Shown here one piece after another: positions 8,754-18,300 of a DNA stretch of 64,000 nucleotides (its first letter is position 1; each line of letters starts with the position of its first letter). The DNA lies in the NCBI RefSeq assembly GCF_000422085.1, contig NC_021741.1:3410001-3474000 (forward strand), given 5' to 3'. Made by a program: the position numbers and the translations under genes. The DNA comes from Serratia liquefaciens ATCC 27592 (GTDB taxonomy: Bacteria > Pseudomonadota > Gammaproteobacteria > Enterobacterales > Enterobacteriaceae). The notes beneath the pieces were generated by a model. The model worked only from the letters and a program-made list of their open reading frames with translations, did no database searches and was not told the DNA's origin.

Positions 8754-10172
8754 TCAGGCATTTTTCAACATCCAATCAATCTCGGTTTCAGTCACCAGAC
8801 GCTCAAATTGCATCAGTTCATCCATCTTGCAGGCATGGTAAACGTGGGCAAAACGTTCGCCCAGATACTGCGTCAAGGCTTGCTGATGCTCAAACTCGTA
8901 CAGCGCGTCGCTTTGGCGAATGGGGAACGGCACCCCTTCTTGTTCAAGACCATTACCGGTTACCGGCTCAGGCAATGGCAATTCATTGTCCAGCCCGTAA
9001 AGTATGCCTGACAGGATCGCCGCCACCACCAGATAAGGGTTGGCATCTGCCCCCGCTACGCGGTATTCCACGCGATGATTCTCCGGCTCGCCGCAGGGAA
9101 TGCGCAGCGCCACGGTACGATTGTTGTGCCCCCAGGACGCCTGAGTGGGTACATACATGCCCGGCTGGAAGCGGCGAAAGGCATTCACATTGGGAGCCAG
9201 CAGCGCCATCGAGGCCGGCATCAGGGTGATCATCCCCGCCAGGGCACGGTGCAACAGCGCCGAGTCTTCGCCATCGGGTTGCACGAACAGATTATTGCCG
9301 TTGCCGTCCAGCATGCTGATATGCACATGCATGCCGCTACCGGCGTATTCCTCATAGGGCTTGGCCATAAAGGTGGCGTGCAGGTGATGATTTTCCGCCA
9401 CCAGCCGTACCAGGCGTTTCAACGACAGCGCGTGATCGCAGGCCAGCAGCACGTTATCGGTATGCTGCAGATTTACCTCGAACTGGCCGGGTGACGCTTC
9501 CGCCACCGCACCGTCCGCCGGTAAACCCTGCATCTGCGCCAGAGTGTCGATGTCGTTGAGTACTTCGGCAAAATGATTCAGATTGTCCAGCGAATAAACC
9601 TGGCTCTGCATATTGCGCTCCTGGGTGCCGGGCGCACAGGGCGGTTGCAAATACCCCTCAGAGTCTCGCTGTCGATCAATGAGATAGAACTCCAACTCTA
9701 CCGCTACCACCGGGAACATGCCGCGCTGGCGCAATGCCTGCCAAACTCGATTCAGGACATTACGGGGTTCAACGTCAAAGGGAGTACCATCTTCATCCAG
9801 CATGGTCAGCAACACCTGACCGATATTGTCCGGATCCGCCGCTGACGGCGTCAGCGTTCCTGCCACCGGCATACACACGCGGTCCGGTTCGCCCAGTTCC
9901 TGACCCAGGCCCGCCTCTTCCACCACGTTGCCCAAAATATCCATAGCGAATACCGAGGCGGGGAAGTAGCAGCCTTTTTCCAATTTTTTCAGTCCGGAGA
10001 CGGGAATACGTTTACCGCGGAAGGAACCATTCAGGTCAGTGAGAAGGATGTCGATATACTGCGTTGAGGGATGGCGTTCCAAATAGTGAGCAACTTCACG
10101 TTGGAACGCGCTACTTCGCCTCTCTTCATTATGCTGTGCAAAATTTTCAACTGCTGCGATATTGGTTTGCAT
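8754..10172 (-). CDS. puuA: Gamma-glutamylputrescine synthetase PuuA
   Basis: 472-residue glutamine-synthetase-fold ligase, the same length as E. coli PuuA. It joins glutamate to putrescine using ATP, the first step of the Puu pathway in the cytoplasm. Recognisable parts are an N-terminal beta-grasp region (DILLTDLNGSFRGKRIPVSG), the ATP/glutamate motif VELEFYL, AGSGMHVHISM, and the C-terminal RFQPGMYVPTQASWGHNNRTVALRIP block. It is transcribed divergently from puuR, so the 394-bp intergenic region probably carries the regulated promoters. Confidence 0.96.
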   Translation of the reverse strand: MQTNIAAVENFAQHNEERRSSAFQREVAHYLERHPSTQYIDILLTDLNGSFRGKRIPVSGLKKLEKGCYFPASVFAMDILGNVVEEAGLGQELGEPDRVCMPVAGTLTPSAADPDNIGQVLLTMLDEDGTPFDVEPRNVLNRVWQALRQRGMFPVVAVELEFYLIDRQRDSEGYLQPPCAPGTQERNMQSQVYSLDNLNHFAEVLNDIDTLAQMQGLPADGAVAEASPGQFEVNLQHTDNVLLACDHALSLKRLVRLVAENHHLHATFMAKPYEEYAGSGMHVHISMLDGNGNNLFVQPDGEDSALLHRALAGMITLMPASMALLAPNVNAFRRFQPGMYVPTQASWGHNNRTVALRIPCGEPENHRVEYRVAGADANPYLVVAAILSGILYGLDNELPLPEPVTGNGLEQEGVPFPIRQSDALYEFEHQQALTQYLGERFAHVYHACKMDELMQFERLVTETEIDWMLKNA

Positions 10173-10566
10173 ACATCACCCGCCATTATGCTTTGAGAAC
10201 GCTGCTGCGTCCGCCTGCCGATAGGTTCAACACATGGTCTGATTTCTCTGTAGACTGCGCCACAGCGGGCGCTCAAAATAACATCCATAATATGAAACAT
10301 AGCCTTAACACAAATAGTTTGCAAATGTTACAATCCTGTTTGATTATTCGCCACCGGCTGCTAAATTGATAAAATATTGACCGAAAAGGCGTTAACACTC
10401 TTTTTACGTGCAGAATTTCGTCCGCCAGAACGGGGGTGGTCATGGGCAATATATTTTCCAATTCCGACACAACTACCGATATCATGCTGTGCCGATATCA
10501 CTCAGGCAGGCACCTGATACCCATATTCATTTCTGCCTGTCGTCCCTACCAGAAGGAAGTACCGCT
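10173..10566. promoter_or_regulatory. Divergent puuA/puuR regulatory region
   Basis: 394 bp between divergent puuA and puuR. A candidate plus-strand promoter is TTGCAA at about 10319 with GATTAT 17 bp downstream. The region is AT-rich, with direct runs such as ATAATATGAAACAT near 10289 that could hold PuuR sites, but no confident match to the known PuuR motif was made. No coding frame is convincing. Confidence 0.45.
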
Positions 10567-11124
10567 ATGAGCGAAGTCAGCTTGGCGCCGGGTAAGCGCC
10601 TGTCACAGATCCGTCTGCAATTGGGTTTGTCGCAGCGCCGGGTCGCCGAACTGTCCGGGTTAACCCACAGCGCAATCAGCACCATCGAACAGGACAAAGT
10701 CAGTCCGGCTATCAGTACGCTGCAAAAGCTGCTGAAAGTTTATGGGCTGTCGCTGTCTGCCTTCTTTGCCGAACCTGAAGCCGCCAATGAGCCCAAAGTG
10801 GTCATAGAAGCCGAGGATCTGATTGAGATAGGCAGCCAGGGGGTATCGATGAAGCTGGTGCATAACGGCAGCCCAACGCGCAATCTGGCGATGATGCTGG
10901 AAACCTATCAGCCCGGCACCACCACCGGCGAAAAAATAAAGCACCAGGGCGAGGAGATCGGCACCCTGCTGGAAGGTGAGATCATGCTGACGATCAACGG
11001 TCAGACCCATTGCCTGACCGCCGGCCAAAGCTATGCCATCAACACCGGCATTCCACACAGCTTCAGCAATACCTCGGCGCGCGTCTGCCGCATCGTCAGC
11101 GCACATACCCCGACTACCTTCTGA
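10567..11124 (+). CDS. puuR: Puu operon repressor PuuR
   Basis: 185 residues, as in E. coli PuuR. N-terminal XRE-type helix-turn-helix (about 10-65, with LGLSQRRVAELSGLTHSAISTIEQ) and a C-terminal cupin (about 105-180, with HQGEEIGTLLEGE and GIPHSFSN). The family represses putrescine-utilisation genes and is relieved by putrescine. The ATG at 10567 follows AAGGAAG; a longer open frame from 10408 lacks similarity. puuB begins 20 bp downstream, so the two genes form an operon. Confidence 0.92.
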   Translation: MSEVSLAPGKRLSQIRLQLGLSQRRVAELSGLTHSAISTIEQDKVSPAISTLQKLLKVYGLSLSAFFAEPEAANEPKVVIEAEDLIEIGSQGVSMKLVHNGSPTRNLAMMLETYQPGTTTGEKIKHQGEEIGTLLEGEIMLTINGQTHCLTAGQSYAINTGIPHSFSNTSARVCRIVSAHTPTTF

Positions 11125-11144
11125 CCTTGTTCGGCGGAGGCCCC

Positions 11145-12425
11145 ATGACGGAACACGTTGCCAGTTATTATGCCGCCACCGCCAACACGTTCGCGCCCTA
11201 CCCGGCGCTGAACGAGGATATCCGCTGCGACGTCTGCATTATTGGCGGCGGCTTCACTGGCCTGTCGTCGGCGTTGCATCTGGTCGAGGCCGGTTATGAC
11301 GTGGTGGTATTGGAGGCCGCGCGCATCGGCTGGGGTGCCAGCGGCCGCAACGGCGGGCAGGTAGTCAACTCTTACAGCCGCGATATCGACGTCATTGAAG
11401 CGCGTTATGGCGCTGACACCGCCGCCATGCTCGGCAGCATGATGTTCGAAGGCGCAGAGATTATCCGCAAGCGCATCGATCAATACGCCATCGCCTGTGA
11501 CTACCGGCCCGGCGGTATCTTCGCCGCTTTGAACTCTAAACAAAGCCACGCGCTGCAGCAGCAACAGGCCCGTTGGCGGCGCTATGGCAATGACCAATTG
11601 GAATGGCTGGATCGGCAGGCTATCCGCCGCGAGATCGCCAGCGATCGTTACGTCGGCGGTTTGCTGGACCGCAACGGCGGCCATTTGCACCCGCTCAATC
11701 TGGCGCTGGGCGAAGCCGACGCGGTGCGCCGTCACGGTGGGCGGTTGTTCGAACAGTCAGCCGCCACGCGCATTGATTACGCGGAACCGGCAAAGGTACA
11801 CACCGCCCAAGGCTCGGTCAGCGCCAACTTTGTGATCGTTGCCGGCAACGCCTACCTTGGCGATCGGCTTGAGCCGCGGCTCAGCCGGTTGAGCATGCCC
11901 TGCGGCTCACAAATCATCGCCACCGAACCGTTATCCAAAGATATGGCGCTGTCGCTGCTGCCCAATAATTTCTGCGTCGAAGACTGCAATTACCTGCTGG
12001 ACTACTTTCGTCTGACCGCCGACAACCGGCTGCTGTATGGCGGCGGCGTGGTATACGGCGCTCGCGATCCCGCCGATATCGATCCGCTGATCCTGCCCAA
12101 AATGCTGAAAACCTTCCCGCAGCTGAAACAGGTGCGCATTGATTACCGCTGGAGCGGCAACTTTCTGCTGACGCTCTCGCGCATGCCGCAATTCGGTCGC
12201 CTGGAAAACAATGTCTATTATATGCAGGGCGATAGCGGCCACGGCGTCACCTGCACTCATTTGGCCGGCAAGCTGATCGCCGAAGTGCTGCGCGGTGATG
12301 CCGAACGTTTTGACGCCTTCGCTCGCTTGCCACACCTGCCCTTCTTTGGGGGCCGCCAGCTGCGTGTGCCTTTCACCGCCCTGGGAGCGGCCTATTATGC
12401 GTTGCGCGACCGCCTGGGGTTCTAG
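11145..12425 (+). CDS. puuB: Gamma-glutamylputrescine oxidase PuuB
   Basis: 426-residue FAD-dependent amine oxidase of the DAO family. The dinucleotide-binding motif is CDVCIIGGGFTGLSSALHL at residues 28-46, with the flavin-loop segment GWGASGRNGGQ and a C-terminal YYMQGDSGHGVTCTHLAGKL block. It oxidises gamma-glutamylputrescine to the aldehyde with release of ammonia and H2O2. The ATG at 11145 follows CGGAGG; a longer frame from 11010 overlaps puuR and is a shadow. The aldehyde dehydrogenase puuC and the hydrolase puuD needed to finish the pathway are not in the window. Confidence 0.93.
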   Translation: MTEHVASYYAATANTFAPYPALNEDIRCDVCIIGGGFTGLSSALHLVEAGYDVVVLEAARIGWGASGRNGGQVVNSYSRDIDVIEARYGADTAAMLGSMMFEGAEIIRKRIDQYAIACDYRPGGIFAALNSKQSHALQQQQARWRRYGNDQLEWLDRQAIRREIASDRYVGGLLDRNGGHLHPLNLALGEADAVRRHGGRLFEQSAATRIDYAEPAKVHTAQGSVSANFVIVAGNAYLGDRLEPRLSRLSMPCGSQIIATEPLSKDMALSLLPNNFCVEDCNYLLDYFRLTADNRLLYGGGVVYGARDPADIDPLILPKMLKTFPQLKQVRIDYRWSGNFLLTLSRMPQFGRLENNVYYMQGDSGHGVTCTHLAGKLIAEVLRGDAERFDAFARLPHLPFFGGRQLRVPFTALGAAYYALRDRLGF

Positions 12426-12546
12426 CGTCATCCGCCAGGAATTTTTTCATCTCAGTTATGCCTTTTAGTTTGTTGCGAAATACGCAATCTGTGTTACAAA
12501 AGACTTACTTTAGCCATCTAAACACCTAAACGTCTTTAATTACACT

Positions 12547-14058
12547 ATGCCAACCCCTACGCCCTCACGCCTCGAGATGCGCAATATCTCGATCGCCTTT
12601 GCCGGCTTCAATGCCCTGCAAAACGTCGATTTCACCCTGCAAGGAGGCTCAACACACGCATTGGTCGGGGCCAACGGGGCAGGAAAATCCACCTTGATGG
12701 CGATCCTTTCCGGCGCGCACGACCATTATCGCGGCGAGATTTTTATCGACGGGCAGCAAGTGGATATTCATTCCCCGCTGCAGGCCCGGCAATACGGCAT
12801 CCACGTGGTGCAGCAGGAAGTGGATGTGGCGTTGATCCCCACGCTATCCGTGGCGGAAAACATCATGCTCGATTGGCTGAACGAACCGGGCCATCTGCTT
12901 AACTGGGCGCAACTGTACCGCCAGGCGGCGCAGCTACTGACTCAGCTGGATTTGACTATTAACCTGCGCCAGCGTTTGTCGGAGTGCACCCTGGCGGAAA
13001 AACAGCAGGTGCTGCTGGCACGCGCGCTCTCCCACCGCTGTCGTTTTCTGGTGCTCGATGAACCCACTGCCCCGCTCGATCGCGCCGAAAGCGAACGCCT
13101 GTTTCGCGTGGTGCGCCGCCTGCAGTCCGAAGGTATCGGCGTGGTGTTTATTTCCCACCGTATCCACGAATTGAGTGAAATTTGCGACCGCCTGACGGTG
13201 CTGCGCGATGGCCGTCACGTCAGTGAGGATGCCATGCAGGGCCTGACCGGCGAGCAGATCGTCGAGAAAATGCTCGGTCACCGGTTAGACGATATTTTCC
13301 CGCCCCCACGCCCACCGCACGGTTCTCGCCCGCTGCTACGGGTGGAAGGCCTGCACGATCGCCATAAGCTGCGCGACGTCAGCCTGCAACTGCATCAGGG
13401 GGAAATTCTTGGCATCGCCGGGCTGGCCGGTGCGGGAAAAACCGAACTGTGCAAGGCGTTATTTGGCGCCTCACCGGCGCGAATTGAACGGGGTGAACTG
13501 CGGGGAAAACCCTGGGCCCCCCGCGCTCCACATCTTAGCGTCGAGCAAGGGCTGGCGCTGGTGCCGGAAGAGCGGCGTAAAGAAGGCATTTTTATCGACG
13601 AAGCTATTCCGATGAACCTGAGCGTCAGCGCCGACGACAGCTTTTCCCGCTGGAGCCTGTTCAGCCGCCGCCAGGAACTGCGTTGGGCGCGCGACATCAT
13701 GCTGCGCCTGAATATTCGCGCCTCCGGCCCGCAGCAGAAGCTGGCGCGGCTTTCCGGTGGCAATCAGCAAAAGGTGGCGATTGGCAAATGGTTGCGCGGC
13801 GACGCTAGCGTACTGATTTTCGACGAACCAACCAAAGGTGTGGACATCAAGGCCAAACAAGAGCTGTTCACCCTGATCGACGGCCTGGCACGCAACGGCA
13901 AAGGCATTATTTATGCTTCCGGCGAGTTCTCGGAGCTGGTCGGCCTGTGCGATCGCATCTGCGTGCTGTGGGATGGCCGGGTCGTCGCGGAACTGAATGC
14001 CGCCGACATTGATGAAGAAACCCTATTACTGTATTCCACCGGAGGAACCCCAGCGTGA
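12547..14058 (+). CDS. Ribose-type ABC importer ATP-binding protein
   Basis: 503-residue double-ATPase of the RbsA/MglA/XylG group. Domain 1 (about 10-240) has Walker A GANGAGKST and Walker B FLVLDEP, but its signature region reads LSECTLAEKQQ rather than a normal LSGGQ-like motif. Domain 2 (about 255-495) has GLAGAGKTE, a good signature LSGGNQQK and Walker B VLIFDEP. One degenerate half is common in this group. The stop overlaps the start of the permease by four bases (GTGA). The sugar or other substrate cannot be told because no binding protein accompanies the pair. Confidence 0.9.
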   Translation: MPTPTPSRLEMRNISIAFAGFNALQNVDFTLQGGSTHALVGANGAGKSTLMAILSGAHDHYRGEIFIDGQQVDIHSPLQARQYGIHVVQQEVDVALIPTLSVAENIMLDWLNEPGHLLNWAQLYRQAAQLLTQLDLTINLRQRLSECTLAEKQQVLLARALSHRCRFLVLDEPTAPLDRAESERLFRVVRRLQSEGIGVVFISHRIHELSEICDRLTVLRDGRHVSEDAMQGLTGEQIVEKMLGHRLDDIFPPPRPPHGSRPLLRVEGLHDRHKLRDVSLQLHQGEILGIAGLAGAGKTELCKALFGASPARIERGELRGKPWAPRAPHLSVEQGLALVPEERRKEGIFIDEAIPMNLSVSADDSFSRWSLFSRRQELRWARDIMLRLNIRASGPQQKLARLSGGNQQKVAIGKWLRGDASVLIFDEPTKGVDIKAKQELFTLIDGLARNGKGIIYASGEFSELVGLCDRICVLWDGRVVAELNAADIDEETLLLYSTGGTPA

Positions 14059-15050
14059 GTAAAGAATTGTCCCTGCAAACTGCGCAACCCTGGCGCCATC
14101 AGCTGTTTGAGTTTCTCTACAAATGGGGGATGTTACTCACCGTTGTCGCGCTGATTGCCCTGTTCGGGATAGCGTCGGACAACTTCCTCGATCCGAACAA
14201 CATCATCAATATTCTGCGTTCGATTGCCATCGTCACTGTCATCGCCATCGGAGTATCGATATCGCTGTCGGTCGGCGGTTTCGATCTTTCCGTTGGCTCC
14301 ACCGCTTCACTGGCCAACGCCCTGGTGGTTTCGCTGTTCGTCTGGTACGGCTTCGGCACCACCGGTGCGATTGTGCTGACGTTGCTGATTTGTACCCTGG
14401 TCGGCCTGTTCAATGCATTCCTGATCGTGGTGTTGAAAATCCCCGATATGCTGGCGACGCTGGCCAGCCTGTTTGTGATCCAGGGCGTGGCGATGACCTA
14501 CAGCTACGGCGGATCAATCACCCAGAATATGCTGCTGCCGAACGGCGATATGGCCGAAGGCCTGATACCGGAGGTCTTTTCCTCACTGGGCCAGGTGCCG
14601 GTGATCGTGTTGATCATGCTGGCAGTCACGGTAGTGGTGCAGCTTTTCCTGTCGCTGACCAAACATGGCCGCCGCATGTATGCCATTGGCGGTAATCCGG
14701 AAGCCGCGCGCCTGTCGGGTATTCGCACAGTACGTTACAGGGTTGCCGCCTATGTTATCTCTGCCCTTCTGGCCTCGCTTGGCGGCATATTACTGGCGTC
14801 ACGTATCGGCTCTTCGCAGGTGAACGCCGGTGGCGGTTATCTGATGGATGCGGTCGCTGCCGCTTACATTGGTTTCTCGCTGGCCGGGTCCGGCAAGCCC
14901 AACGCGCTCGGCACACTGGTGGGCGCGGTGATCCTCGGCGTGTTGCAAAACGGCCTGGTGATGCTCTCCGTTCCCTACTATGCCATGGACATTATCAAAG
15001 GTTTGGTGTTGGCCCTGGCGCTGGCAATCACCTACATCCAGAAACGCTAA
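14055..15050 (+). CDS. Ribose-type ABC importer permease
   Basis: 331-residue RbsC/BPD_transp_2 permease with about 9-10 membrane segments. Typical motifs include GVSISLSVGGFDLSVGS near residue 70, ALGIR-like GNPEAARLSGIR near 220 and a GxLVGAVILGVLQNGL block at about 295. It starts with GTG inside the stop region of the ATPase gene, so the two are translationally coupled. It presumably pairs with the upstream ATPase as a homodimer. A terminator follows directly, closing a two-gene unit without a periplasmic binding protein. Confidence 0.9.
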   Translation: MSKELSLQTAQPWRHQLFEFLYKWGMLLTVVALIALFGIASDNFLDPNNIINILRSIAIVTVIAIGVSISLSVGGFDLSVGSTASLANALVVSLFVWYGFGTTGAIVLTLLICTLVGLFNAFLIVVLKIPDMLATLASLFVIQGVAMTYSYGGSITQNMLLPNGDMAEGLIPEVFSSLGQVPVIVLIMLAVTVVVQLFLSLTKHGRRMYAIGGNPEAARLSGIRTVRYRVAAYVISALLASLGGILLASRIGSSQVNAGGGYLMDAVAAAYIGFSLAGSGKPNALGTLVGAVILGVLQNGLVMLSVPYYAMDIIKGLVLALALAITYIQKR

Positions 15051-15062
15051 CCCCTCTCTCTC

Positions 15063-15088
15063 GGCGCAGGTTCTGCTGCGCCCTTTTT
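15063..15088 (+). terminator. Terminator of the ABC importer unit
   Basis: GGCGCAG-gttctg-CTGCGCC followed by CTTTTT, 13 bp after the permease stop. Confidence 0.8.
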
Positions 15089-15134
15089 CCCTTGTATTCA
15101 TGCGGTTAATGATTCCCCTCGCCTAAACACATAC

Positions 15135-15155
15135 AAATGATACGAATTATCATTT
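15135..15155 (+). promoter_or_regulatory. Fur box upstream of the TonB-dependent receptor
   Basis: AAATGATA-CGAAT-TATCATTT, a near-perfect Fur operator with 8-bp arms, about 140 bp upstream of the receptor ATG. Indicates iron-repressed expression. Confidence 0.85.
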
Positions 15156-15296
15156 GCGTTTACATTTTGTCGAAAATCCTTACAATAGCCTGACGAAACG
15201 GCGAACCCCGCAATGACGGGGCAAGTTTCTAATTATTATTCAACACGTTAAAACGACACTTTGTCGATTTACATCAGACCAGGAAAGGTTTGCCTC

Positions 15297-17291
15297 ATGG
15301 AAAAGCCACGTTATAACAAATTAACCGCATTGATCATTGCTACATTGACCAGCGCCGGCGCCGTCGCTGCGCAACCAGACGCTCAGGACACCATGGTGGT
15401 AACCGCTTCCGGTTTCCAGCAGAAAATCCAGGACTCCCCGGCGTCCATTTCGGTCATCCCACGTCAGCAAATTGAAGACAAAGCCTACCGCGATATTACC
15501 GATGCGTTGAAGGACGTGCCGGGCGTCGTTGTTACCGGCGGTGGCAGCAGCAGCGATATCAGCATCCGCGGCATGTCCTCCAAATACACCTTGATCCTGG
15601 TCGACGGCAAACGCGTAGACACCCGCGGCACCCGCCCGAACAGCGACAACGCAGGCATTGAACAAGGCTGGCTGCCGCCGCTGGAAGCGATTGAACGCAT
15701 AGAAGTGGTACGCGGCCCGATGTCTTCGCTGTACGGCTCCGACGCCATGGGCGGCGTAATCAACGTCATCACCCGAAAAACCTCCACTACTCAGGCATGG
15801 AAAGGTTCACTGCACGGTGACGCCACCTTCCAGGAAAACAGCAATTCCGGCGATATTTTCCAGACCAACGCCTACGCTTCCGGCCCGCTGATTGAAGGCC
15901 TGCTGGGCCTGCGGGTCAACGGCCTGCTGTCGCGCCGCGCCGAGGACCAAATCCTCAACGGCTTCAATGAACAGCGCATGCGCAGCGGCACCGCGGTATT
16001 TAGCCTGACGCCAAACGAACAGAACGACTTCGATTTCGAAATCGGCCGCTCTTTGCAGGATCGAAACAGTACGCCGGGCAAATCCATGGCGACCGAAAAC
16101 TGCCGCAACAAAAAGTGTACGCCGAACAGTGCCAGCGACAGCCTGTACACCCGTACCAACTACGCGGTAACCCACAACGGTTATTACGACTTCGGCAACA
16201 CCACCAGTTATATTCAGCGCGAAGAGACCAACAACCCCGGCCGCGATATGAAGATGTACAACACCATCTTCAATACGCAAACCCAGTTTGATCTCGGCAG
16301 CCATATGCTGAACCTGGGCGGCCAGTACCGTTACGAAAAATTGAGTGATGGCGGTAATCAGTTAGCCGCAGCCGATAAGCTGAACCAGCTGACGCGCTGG
16401 AGCTGGGCGCTGTTTGCCGAAGACGAATGGGCGATGACCAACGACTTCAGCCTGACCAGCGGTATCCGTATGGATCAGGACCAGAACTACGGCAACCACT
16501 GGACGCCGCGCATGTATGGCGTTTGGCACCTGACCGAGCAATTTACGTTGAAAGGCGGCGTCTCCGCGGGCTATCGCTCGCCGGATCTGCGCCAATCCTC
16601 CGCTGGCTGGGGGCAAATCACCGGCGGTGGCCGTACTTCAATCATTATCGGTAACCCGGATCTGAAGCCAGAGAAGAGCCTGAGCGAAGAGATCGGCGTG
16701 ATGTGGGATAACCTGCAAGGTCTGAACGCCAGCGTTACCCTGTTTAACACCGACTTCAAAGACAAAATCACCGAAGTGCGTCGCTGTGACAGCGGCGACG
16801 GTGACGCGCAGTGCATGATCGGCAATACGCCGTATTACTTTATCAGCGACCGCACCAACGTCGATAAAGCCAATATGCGCGGCGTAGAAGCCACTTTCGG
16901 TTGGGAAATCACCAAAGATTGGCAGTTGACCACCAACTATACCTACACCACCTCCGAACAGAAGAGCGGGGATTTCCAGGGCAAACCGCTGAACCAAATG
17001 CCGAAGCATATGGTTAACAGCGTCCTGGACTGGCAGGCCACGCATGACGTCAGCCTGTGGTCGCGCGTTAACTTCCGCAGCAAGACTTCGGACTACATGA
17101 GCCGCTCTTCGATGGCCAAGAGCACGCCGTCTTATACCTTTGTTGACGCCGGCCTGAGCTACCAGGCGAATAAAAATCTGATGGTGACCGGCGGGGTTTA
17201 CAACATCCTCGACAAGACCGTCGATTACGATAACTACAATACCGTGCTGGATGGCCGCCGTTACACCGTCGGCATGACCTACAACTTCTGA
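15297..17291 (+). CDS. TonB-dependent siderophore receptor, CirA/IrgA-like
   Basis: 664-residue outer-membrane receptor. Signal peptide at 1-25 ending VAA; TonB box DTMVVTAS at about 31-38; plug domain with DALKDVPGVVV, SIRGMSSKYTLILVDGKR and VVRGPMSSLYGSDAMGG; then a 22-strand barrel ending in aromatic Phe. Architecture and length are close to E. coli CirA (663 aa), suggesting catecholate-type ferric siderophores, but the ligand is not proven. The ATG at 15297 follows AGGAAAGG. A strong Fur box lies upstream and a binding-protein gene follows. Confidence 0.9.
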   Translation: MEKPRYNKLTALIIATLTSAGAVAAQPDAQDTMVVTASGFQQKIQDSPASISVIPRQQIEDKAYRDITDALKDVPGVVVTGGGSSSDISIRGMSSKYTLILVDGKRVDTRGTRPNSDNAGIEQGWLPPLEAIERIEVVRGPMSSLYGSDAMGGVINVITRKTSTTQAWKGSLHGDATFQENSNSGDIFQTNAYASGPLIEGLLGLRVNGLLSRRAEDQILNGFNEQRMRSGTAVFSLTPNEQNDFDFEIGRSLQDRNSTPGKSMATENCRNKKCTPNSASDSLYTRTNYAVTHNGYYDFGNTTSYIQREETNNPGRDMKMYNTIFNTQTQFDLGSHMLNLGGQYRYEKLSDGGNQLAAADKLNQLTRWSWALFAEDEWAMTNDFSLTSGIRMDQDQNYGNHWTPRMYGVWHLTEQFTLKGGVSAGYRSPDLRQSSAGWGQITGGGRTSIIIGNPDLKPEKSLSEEIGVMWDNLQGLNASVTLFNTDFKDKITEVRRCDSGDGDAQCMIGNTPYYFISDRTNVDKANMRGVEATFGWEITKDWQLTTNYTYTTSEQKSGDFQGKPLNQMPKHMVNSVLDWQATHDVSLWSRVNFRSKTSDYMSRSSMAKSTPSYTFVDAGLSYQANKNLMVTGGVYNILDKTVDYDNYNTVLDGRRYTVGMTYNF

Positions 17292-17300
17292 TGCCACTTT

Positions 17301-17324
17301 GGGCGCGCGCTGCGCGCCCTTTTT
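17301..17324 (+). terminator. Hairpin terminator between receptor and binding protein
   Basis: GGGCGCGC-gct-GCGCGCCC followed by TTTTT, 9 bp after the receptor stop and about 25 bp before the binding-protein ATG. May make the downstream gene less expressed than the receptor, or require its own promoter. Confidence 0.8.
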
Positions 17325-17349
17325 ATTTCTCTCACCCAAGGAAGCCACA

Positions 17350-18297
17350 ATGATATTACGCCGCTCCCCTATGGTTCTCGCCCTGCTGGCCTGTATCGCG
17401 CTAGCCGGCTGTAACGGCAAGGTTCGCACACCGGCCGCGGATGCCCCTGCGACCGTCAGTTTTCAACATCTGAACGGCACCACCGAAGTGAAAAAGCACC
17501 CACAGCGCGTAGTGGTGCTGGACTATGCTTCACTGGAGACATTGCAGTTGCTGGGCGTAGAGCCGCTGGCACTGCCGGGCAACCGCACCATGCTGCCGGA
17601 CAGCCTGAAACAGTACCAGAATGCCAAATACCTCAATGCCGGGACCCTGTTTGAGCCGGATATGGCCACGCTACGCGCTGCCAAACCGGATCTGATCCTG
17701 ATCGCCGGTCGTTCCTCCAAGGCCTATGCCGAACTCAGCGGCATTGCGCCGACGTTAAATATGGCAATCGATCCGCAGGATCAACTGGGCAGCCTGAAAC
17801 AACGCACCCTGCAACTGGGTGAGCTATTCGATAAACAGCCACAGGCTCAGGCTGCAGTAGACAAACTGGACGCCGAGATTGCGGCGATCAAACCGCAGGT
17901 GGCCAAAGCCGGGCGTGGCCTGGTGGTGCTGTTCTCCGGCGGGAAAATCAGCGCCTACGCGCCCAAGAGCCGCTTCAGCTTTACCTATGACGCCCTCGGG
18001 TTCCAGTCTGCGCTGCAGAGCGACAACGCCGATGTCCGCGGCAATAAACTCACCCCGGAACAAGTGGCTCAGTTGAACCCGGACTGGCTGTTCATTATCG
18101 ATCGCGATGCAGCCACCGGTCGTCCGAAGGCGGTAGCTCCGCAGAAGATCCTCACCACCACGGCGTTGAAAAATACCGTAGCAGTCAAGAAAGGTCAGGT
18201 GGTTTATCTGCCGGCGGCTGAGGTCTATCTTTCCGGCGGCATCATCACCAGCCAGCATATCGTCGAACGCGTCGCCGAGGCACTGAACAAGAAGTAA
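17350..18297 (+). CDS. Siderophore-binding lipoprotein, periplasmic binding protein
   Basis: 315 residues. Lipobox IALAGC with Cys22 at the end of an N-terminal leader, so probably lipid-anchored. The rest is a class III (TroA/FecB/FhuD-like) binding fold with QRVVVLDYASLETLQLLGVEPL, a KPDLILIAG segment near 120, and a long linking helix. It should hand ferric siderophore to the FecCD-type permease encoded convergently downstream. The ATG at 17350 follows AAGGAAG. Confidence 0.88.
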   Translation: MILRRSPMVLALLACIALAGCNGKVRTPAADAPATVSFQHLNGTTEVKKHPQRVVVLDYASLETLQLLGVEPLALPGNRTMLPDSLKQYQNAKYLNAGTLFEPDMATLRAAKPDLILIAGRSSKAYAELSGIAPTLNMAIDPQDQLGSLKQRTLQLGELFDKQPQAQAAVDKLDAEIAAIKPQVAKAGRGLVVLFSGGKISAYAPKSRFSFTYDALGFQSALQSDNADVRGNKLTPEQVAQLNPDWLFIIDRDAATGRPKAVAPQKILTTTALKNTVAVKKGQVVYLPAAEVYLSGGIITSQHIVERVAEALNKK

Positions 18298-18300
18298 TAA

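Noticed and set aside
10173..10566. PuuR operator between puuA and puuR
   Set aside because: Expected from biology, but only loose matches such as ATAATATGAAACA were found, so no specific site was annotated.
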